Source: Rhizodiscina lignyota (lineage: Eukaryota > Ascomycota > Dothideomycetes > Aulographales > Rhizodiscinaceae). From it: 64,000 bases of DNA. This document shows, one piece after another, positions 57,387-64,000 of the stretch. The notes beneath the pieces are model-generated. The model did no database searches and was not told the DNA's origin. It was given only the letters and a program-made list of their open reading frames with translations. Numbering within the stretch: the stretch's first letter is position 1; every line of letters begins with the position of its first letter. Location: contig ML978122.1 in assembly GCA_010015805.1 (NCBI GenBank), forward strand, positions 124,001 through 188,000, read 5' to 3'. The translations under genes were made by a program, and so were the position numbers.

Positions 57387-57548
57387 ATGCAGTTCTCCAC
57401 TGTCACTCTCGTCAACCAGGCTGGTGTTCAGCAAGGTACAGCATTCGCAGGCCCCATTTGCCCAATGTCTTATGCTAAAAAAGATACAGAAATCGTCAAC
57501 GAGGCCGGTGGCAAGCCAGGTCACGGCGACCAGTGCATTGTCATGTAA
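57387..57548 (+). CDS. Short CaaX-terminated peptide, candidate a-factor-like lipopeptide pheromone precursor
   Basis: Spliced model: exons 57387-57435 and 57490-57548 with a 54-bp intron (GTACAG..ATACAG, branch-like GCTAAA). The product is 35 aa: MQFSTVTLVNQAGVQQ, then EIVNEAGGKPGHGDQCIVM. The last four residues, CIVM, are a farnesylation (CaaX) box directly before the stop. Ascomycete a-factor-like precursors are 20-40 residues long and end in CVVM or similar. The intron length is a multiple of three and has no stop, so the unspliced 53-aa form also ends in CIVM. The two halves resemble each other (LVNQAG / IVNEAG). The gene has a TATA box and leader. The peptide family was not recognised by sequence, so pheromone identity is inferred from size, C-terminus and promoter. 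Another small prenylated peptide is possible. Confidence 0.6.
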   Translation: MQFSTVTLVNQAGVQQGTAFAGPICPMSYAKKDTEIVNEAGGKPGHGDQCIVM

Positions 57549-58210
57549 ATCGACTCCTGACTCTTGCGAACGGCAACGTTTAGAGGGATCGCGACGAAGA
57601 TGACGCCTGGCTACCTTTGGAAACTCTTCAGCTCACTACTCCCGCCAACTCATCCTTCCGAATCAAGCCCATTCGCCCGATAGCTCGAGGGGCGCAAGGC
57701 ATTAGCAGGTATTGGCAAATCCCTTGCCGGCCATGCTTAGGATGCTCCGACCGTCGCCAATGAGCTTACTCCGTACAACACTGAGGGAACGTTGAGAGGG
57801 GGAAGTTGTGGGTTACCTTGGACAATATAGCGGTGGCTGATACTTCTATACACTGCTCTTTACTCTTTGATCGTCCTTTTTGCTTTTTGCATTGCTTTTT
57901 TGGAATGGACTGCGCGGCCTGCCAATGTACTCTTCCTCAGGGCTCTTAATGGAGGAGCACCGTGCTTTTTAATAACTTCATGTTGCTGGTCAGAGATAAA
58001 CAAATGCATAACTTCACTTCTATATAGGCTGGACAAATCTTCTTTGCAGATTCCGAGAGTGAAATTGACTTGACCCATAAACTGACACTGGTTGTCTCGC
58101 CGAAAACGGTTAGTCGTTGATGTTGACCCTTTGTCCGAAAAGGGTAACACGCGACGCCGTTGTAGCTGCATTTCTCGAACTGCATTGCAGCTCCCCTACC
58201 CTCGCTCAGC
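57549..58210. other. Gap between the two CaaX genes
   Basis: This 662-bp gap holds the 3' flank of the peptide gene and the promoter of the Smr gene. Nothing else was recognised. Confidence 0.3.
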
Positions 58211-58984
58211 ATGTCTTTTCCAGCTGTCGATGATCGTGCTCCAAGTACGCAGCTAGGCGGCGGAAGTCAGTAGCGCTTCGTCCACGTGCAATTGCATATT
58301 CCCTGCTAACGTCCGCGCGCAGCCTTCAATCACTCGCAGTCCCGCGAAGCTGAGGAAGAGTACGATCGCCTTCGGAATCTAGCTAGACAAGAGCTCTCCA
58401 AACGATCGCAATGCCTCGACCGAGCGCACCAAGCATACGAGAATGGTGATGGCGCGTCGGCACACGAGCTCTCCGAGGAAGGAAAGAGACATGGTGCGAA
58501 GGCGGACGAGTACAACAAACAAGCATCAGACTACATATTCCGCGAGAACAACGCACATGTCGGTGCAGACACTATCGATCTGCACGGCCAGTTCGTCGAA
58601 GAGGCCGAGGACATTCTTGAGCAGCGGATAAGATACGCGCAGTCACAGGGGCAATCGCACCTCCATGTCATTGTCGGCAAGGGAAACCATTCCTACAATC
58701 ACGTCCAGAAGATCAAGCCGCGAGTGGAGCAGGTATGCCAGGAGCTTGGGCTACAGTATCGCACGGAACACAACGAGGGCAGGATATACATAAATCTGAC
58801 TGGTGGTCCAGCGGAGCCAGAGCAGAGACCGCCCACAGGACAACAATATCATGGTGGCCAGCAGCACGGAGGACAGCAACATCAGCGGCCACCACAGCAA
58901 CAGTTCGATCAAGATGAGCAGGCAGAGCAGGAACCCGAGAGGTCTCTGCTCAAATGCTTGAAGGGTTGCTGTGTGGTAATGTGA
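58211..58984 (+). CDS. DUF1771-Smr domain protein with C-terminal CaaX box
   Basis: Exons 58211-58244 and 58323-58984; the 78-bp intron (GTACGC..CGCAG, branch GCTAAC) joins RAPT|FNHSQSREAE. The product is 231 aa. DUF1771 helical segment: EYDRLRNLARQELSKRSQCL through HGAKADEYNKQASDYIF (about residues 18-85). The Smr domain follows: IDLHGQFVEEAEDILEQRIR and LHVIVGKGNHSYNHVQKIKP with the DxH and GKG motifs, ending GRIYINL. Smr domains bind nucleic acid and some act as RNA endonucleases in ribosome or mRNA quality control. After a Gln/His-rich linker the C-terminus is SLLKCLKGCCVVM: CVVM is a CaaX box, with further Cys at -5 and -9 as potential palmitoylation sites. This predicts membrane attachment. 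Confidence 0.9.
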
Positions 58985-61268
58985 TAGGAGTTACTCCGTA
59001 CTCAGACCTGCAAAGGGGAACATGGGACAACACGACGTGATGAGATGAGATGAGCGATTTTGGATATGTTATGAGCATTCTGCATGCCTCGAAGCTACAG
59101 TGGACATGTGGCTTGACCCAAGCCGAACAAGAGTCGGAAGCTGCTGACAAGGACGGTATCATTCACCAATGTTAATTTGTCCGGACTTCGGAGTTCGTCT
59201 GCCTAATCTGACCATTGTGTAATATCCCCTCTTTGTTCAGAGCATTGATCGTCTTATAGGGGCGCATAACAATGGCACCAGGTGTCAACAATCTCGTTTT
59301 ATAATTCAATTACGTCGCAGAGCCAGACGTAGAAATTGTGTTGTGTTGCACACATATTGCAGTGCCACAAGTCGTCCGTTTCCAATCATCCGTTACTTTA
59401 GTTGCTTCTGTTCCTCTGAAGCAGAACCACCCGAGCAGGTGCGACCAAAGTTACAGCACAACTTCCAATACAAAACACCACGTCCAACACAAAAAGAACA
59501 AAAACAAAAGAACAAAACAAATAATGACTTCCACGAGAGTAGTGTTTAAGTCATTGACGAGCGGATCTAGTTCACCCCATTCCACGTCAGGACCCCGACC
59601 CCAGGCTATTGGGACTTCAACAGTACGTGCGCAGTGAACCTCAAGTACGGAATCGACGGACCAAAACCTGGGTGGCTCACTTGACTAAGGTGAAAAGCTC
59701 TACACAGATATGTTAAGAAATCTCCATGATCCTGATCATGAAATGAATAAAAAGGTAAGTACATCTTGATTGTGTTCATTCAATGGACACAATTAAGATG
59801 GAATTACAAAACAAAGGACCGCGTATTAGGAGACTACCATAATGTGACAATGTGTTGATGTGGCTAAGTCCATAGAGTGAGAGTATCTCATGCACTATAC
59901 GGAGTATGGATCTGAAATTCGATCTGCTCTCAGGCTCCCTTCTTCTTTTCGAGAGAGGCCTCGGCCTGTTAGTGTCACTACGAGCCAATCAGACCTGATG
60001 TTCCCCGTCATCAGACGTCAATACCGTGATTCCGATGGAGAAGCTCGGAGAAGTATACGATAAATACTCACCAATGAATGAGTGCTTGATCCAAACTCGA
60101 TGAACGTCCCGAGACTCGGAACCGGCCCTCCCAATAGGTGATGAGCAACTCGTTTCAAAACGGATTTGTTCCTGGTGAGCGGGTTTGCAAGGACATGCAT
60201 GCATGCCGGCAGCTACCGGACGATCCGCCAAACCGAACAGATGAGACAAAACGAAACGGAGCTATGAAATGCGGTCTCGGCGACATGGAGAAGAGCTTTG
60301 CACCGCCAGGAATGCTCTTCCTCGCATACGGTACGAGCGAGCGACGCGGTTGCACAAGCGACGTGGCGCTGGCGCAGCCATCGCTAAGAAAGAGAAGTGA
60401 AATTGTGTTTTCAGGAGAGGTGACAAGTGCTGGGAAGCGATGTAGCATTGTTTCAAGAGAGCGGATCGGACGCAGGTACCGCGGCTACAATCCCCGTCCT
60501 CGTATTCCGGCCATCTTCCCAAGAGCGACACAAGGAAGCCAACCACTACTTTCTCCAAATTCGCTCCCAACTGGTCGAATTGAGTCTTCTCTGCTGGACC
60601 GTCATGTCTGATAGAAGTAGACTGTTCCGAGTCTGGAGCTCGGCATTGGCATGGCGTCTTCTCTGAGGCCTTTGTCTTCAAGGAGATGCCACTGCCAAGC
60701 CGGGACAACCCTTCATTTCTGCTCGTCATCACCGTTCCCGTGGCCATCTGCGCCGACTGTCGCAGAATAGCATGCGCCTCATCTAGGCCCAGGCACCGAA
60801 ATTGACGCCTCTCCCACCTGGTTAACACATCTTTGGGGCTGATCTCCCGACGAAGGCCTGTCTAGCGTGGGATCCTCGGATTTAGCGCTGGTGTTGCCCG
60901 CTGTAAGAACGCTATAGAGGAAATTGTGGGTGAAATTGGTCGAAATGCCGGGAAGCTACCGATCTCTATCGCCTCCTGGTCTCTTTATTTAGACCCTTCG
61001 TGTCCCTTTGTATCTCTCTTGCCATTGCTGAGCCATTTTCACGCTCGTTACTTTTGTTTGTCTTTCATACGGTCTGCGACCGCGGGTTCGTTCAGACGTC
61101 CATTCATTCAGTTATCCGTTGAAGGAGACCACTCTTTGTCCGCGTTCTGCAAATTTACGCTTGAGTCAATTTGGGCCAAGTCGAGGTATCAGAGATACTC
61201 TTCAATTCTGCTTGTTATTCGTCGAAGCTTCAACTGCCTCCACCAACGGTCCCAAATCTCGACCAATC
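58985..61268. other. 2.3-kb gap without a recognised gene
   Basis: Scattered frames on both strands (60138-60611, 60262-60828) show no family features. The 60.9-61.26 kb part is the promoter/leader of the DUF1996-WSC gene, with TATTTAG-like and CT-rich segments. Confidence 0.3.
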
Positions 61269-62981
61269 ATGCGATCCTCTGCCATTGCAGCAGGCCTTTT
61301 GGCCGCGCTCACGGCTCCTGCCGATGCCTACATCCGCTTCAACTGTGCGACTAACATCGTTGAAGAGCGTGCTGATCCCCTGGTTGACCCTTACAAGGTC
61401 TCCGGCCACGTTCATAAGATTGCTGGTGGGAACGCCTGGAATATGAACAGATACATGGATTACGATGAGCTCCGCTCTGCCAAGTGCTCCTCTTGCTTGA
61501 TTAAGCAGGATCTGTCCAATTACTGGACCCCGAAGTTGTACTACCATGCTCAGAACGGTAGCTTTATCAATGTACCAATGGTCGGTGACTCTGCGTCAGA
61601 CCTCAATGGCGGAATGGTAGTGTACTATCAGTAAGTGCATCACTGGGCTCCATTTGAAGCTGTGTAACTTACGATTTGATAGACAGCGTGGCCCTGACAC
61701 CAGCAACCTTACCGCCTTCCCCGAAGGCTTCCGCATGCTGGCTGGTGATACCACGAAACGTAACTTCACAGGCGACTTCCCTGCTGAAGCAGTCAACTTT
61801 GCCTGCCTTGGTTCTAATCAGCCTGAGACCAACTACCTGCCCAACTATAACTGTCCTGATGGTAAGTCATTCTCTGTTCGATAAAGACGTCTATGCCAAA
61901 CTAACACGCTTGACATGTAGGCTTGCGTGCACAATTATATTTCCCGTCATGCTGGAACGGAGAAGTAGACAGCCCAGACCACAAGAGCCACATGAGCTAC
62001 CCAGCTTCCGGTGCTCACGACAACGGACCTTGCCCGGCAAGCCACCCAACCCAGACCATCAGTTTGTTCTTTGAGGTTCTGTACGCTTCCTATCTTTTTG
62101 CGGATGACTGGTATGGTGACAAGCAACCTTTTGTTTTCTCGAACGGCGATCCCACTGGATACGGCTTCCACGGTGATTTCCTCAATGGTTGGGAAGTCGA
62201 GGCCTTGCAACAGGTGACCGACCAATGCAACAGCGACGCTGCTTTCGGCTCAACGGCCAAGAGCGACTGCCCCCCTATTGATGAGTTCACCAGCGACGAG
62301 ATGATGAACTGCAAGGTACCATCTCAAGTCGACGAGCCTATTCGTGGTGTTCTTAGCAAGCTTCCCGGATGCAACCCTGTTCAATATGGACCTGCACCTG
62401 CGAAGATGGCGACATGCTCTGGCGTTGTCACTACCATTTCTTCGGATACGCAAGTTGAAGATGCGACATTCACGGACGAGACAGGCAAAGGCTGGAGCTA
62501 CGTTGGGTGTGCAACTGATAGCAGCACCACGCGTACTTTCGATGGCGCAACTACGATTTACTCAGCCGGCGTCGGAGACACAATGACCGTTGACTACTGC
62601 CTCAACTTCTGCAAGGACTACACCTACGCTGGCATCGAATACGGCTCGCAATGCTACTGTGGTAACACGTTAGCATCCGCTGCGGCACCAAAGGCAGGTG
62701 AGCTCGGAAGTTGCAACATGCCTTGCAACGGAAACAGCACGCAGTTCTGTGGCGGCAACTGGGCTCTCTCCTCGTACAAGAAGTGCAGTGGTAGCAGCTG
62801 CAAGAACACCCCACCCACCGTGAACAAGATTAAGAAGAGGGCGTTGGATCACGAGACGGAGTATTGGTTCGAGGAGGATGAGTTCGAGGCGAGAGACACC
62901 AGCATGGACGAGGTTGTGAAAGGGGCCGCACAGTACTTGAAGAGGCATGCGCAGCACAAGAGGCACGCAAGAGACTTCTAA
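61269..62981 (+). CDS. Secreted DUF1996-WSC protein
   Basis: Exons 61269-61630, 61683-61861 and 61921-62981; introns 61631-61682 (GTAAGT..ATAG) and 61862-61920 (GTAAGT..GTAG, branch ACTAAC) keep frame. The product is 533 aa. Signal peptide: MRSSAIAAGLLAALTAPADA. The DUF1996 domain starts YIRFNCATNIVEERADPLVD and has DPYKVSGHVHKIAGGNAW, SCLIKQDLSNYWTPKLYY, CPDG, LYFPSCWNGE and DHKSHMSYP. A WSC domain follows (WSYVGCATDSST... CLNFCKDYTYAGIEYGSQCY... FCGGNWALSSY), which binds carbohydrate in fungal wall proteins. The tail is charged and basic (LKRHAQHKRHARDF) with KR sites, and there is no GPI signal. It is likely extracellular or wall-associated; catalytic activity of DUF1996 is not established. 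Confidence 0.94.
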
Positions 62982-64000
62982 GGCCCATACGAACACTTGA
63001 CCGTCAGGTGGGCATGTACAGTATTTTTTTCGACGGACGTTTCTTGTGAAGGTGGTGTCATGAACGTGGCCTTTACACTTCTTTCGCCTGGGTTCGCTCG
63101 TTCACGGAGACGAACGCCAGGCAGGTTTTATTCTTCAATCTGTACATATTGAGAATCAACATATCAATACTTGCATCTACTCTGGATACTTCAAGTATAT
63201 TCATCAGCTAAGGGATCACTCACGAGTGATCGAGAGAGCATTAAAAAGGCTAAGTCAACAAAAATTGGAAGCAGTTATTGTGTCAAGTCGTACCCTCAAA
63301 ATACTTTCCTCGAAACTATGTTGTATTTAAAATATAACGGGCTACAAACAGGAAATTTAGATGTTCAGATCTTGGTTCGGCTAAAGTGTTATGGGTGTGT
63401 TTCCGTGCTGGAACCATGGTGTGACTGCGCCGTCAGTCACGATGGGAGCCACCGCAATGCATTCTCTACGATGGGACCTTGCCCACTTATGTTAACCGTA
63501 TTTATTCAAAATCAGCTTTACATTAGACCATTACCCAAACCATCTAAACTTCCGGAGGAAAGGATAAGGAAGGCATTATGTAAGTTTAGTACCCACTATT
63601 CATCTCTTGGGGGCTATGAGAGCCGGACACTGCGGAAGTCGACGGATGAGACTCGACATATAAAATCATCCTCATTGCGCTCTTTTAACTATAATCGAAA
63701 GAGCCCTACTAAAACTTTTTCTTATGTTTTTAAGAGCCCTTCCGAGCCATTCGCGACGAAATACGCCACAAGTAACTTCACCTGCAGGTGACTCATATAT
63801 GCGGGATAGGCCCATCAATATCTTAGAGTCCCAGTCAAGTCATAGTTCTGTATAGCCTTCACCATGTAGGGATGGATTTCTTAGAGATGTGGTAGAAGAA
63901 CTTTTCTTTCAAAAGGAGGGATATCTTGATTTGCGTGTATCTTCGGTCCATTACCAAGCGAAGGCTATCCTCAAACCGCTACATTCCTTTTCCGTTTAAA
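62982..64000. other. 3' flank and AT-richer sequence to window end
   Basis: A 206-codon plus-strand frame at 63171-63791 was not recognised, and it lies where the base composition turns AT-richer. Two similar AGAGCCCT segments occur at about 63700 and 63734. It may be eroded repeat DNA or the edge of a gene beyond the window. Confidence 0.3.

Noticed and set aside
63171-63791. Plus-strand 206-codon frame near the window end
   Set aside because: It lies in AT-richer DNA with Ser/Lys-rich random-looking sequence and no homology sign. It might be part of a repeat.

Overview
The window is nuclear DNA of a filamentous ascomycete (Pezizomycotina, most likely a dothideomycete; the class is inferred from gene style, not proven). 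Genes have short introns, mostly 44-90 bp, with GTRNGT-like donors and CTAAC/CTGAY branch sites just before the acceptor. Many genes are short, both strands are used, and typical fungal families are present (SAM37, external NADH dehydrogenase, DUF1996-WSC, CaaX peptides). Splice joins given below were worked out by hand from reading frame and splice signals.

Layout. 0-12 kb: a partial Gly/Ser-rich secreted wall-type protein (-), the GPI transamidase subunit PIG-S/Gpi17 (+), a 238-bp MITE-like inverted-repeat element, a C2H2 zinc-finger gene, the mitochondrial SAM37/metaxin subunit, and a conserved nuclear-looking protein of unknown role. 12.3-19.9 kb: a 7.6-kb gene-poor, partly GC-rich stretch with one good TATA promoter and a possible proline-rich micropeptide. 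20-31 kb: a low-complexity orphan protein, a rhomboid protease (-), an F-box-like protein, a UBE2J1/Ubc6-type E2, and a multi-C2H2 protein. 31-44 kb: DNA polymerase delta catalytic subunit (-) with MCB-like promoter boxes, an F-box-like protein, a TesB-type acyl-CoA thioesterase, and an NDE1-type NADH dehydrogenase. 44-57 kb: a glutathione S-transferase, an intron-containing tRNA-Val(TAC), a MEMO1/Mho1 protein (-), two small proteins of unknown function, a cyanase with a mitochondrial-type leader (-), an O-methyltransferase (-), and a divergent FAM32A-like/endonuclease III pair. 57-64 kb: a 35-residue peptide gene ending in a CaaX box, an Smr-domain protein that also ends in a CaaX box, and a secreted DUF1996-WSC protein.

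Most genes are unlinked housekeeping functions, as expected for a fungal chromosome arm. The notable exception is 57.1-59.0 kb. There, a tiny gene whose product ends CIVM* (the signature of farnesylated a-factor-like pheromones) sits under a TATA promoter with AACAAT (HMG-core) repeats. It lies 0.66 kb upstream of an Smr protein ending CCVVM*. This is the best candidate for an undescribed system in the window. Other points worth checking are an Asp in place of the fourth CysA zinc ligand of Pol delta, a mitochondrial-looking cyanase, and an O-methyltransferase without the catalytic His.
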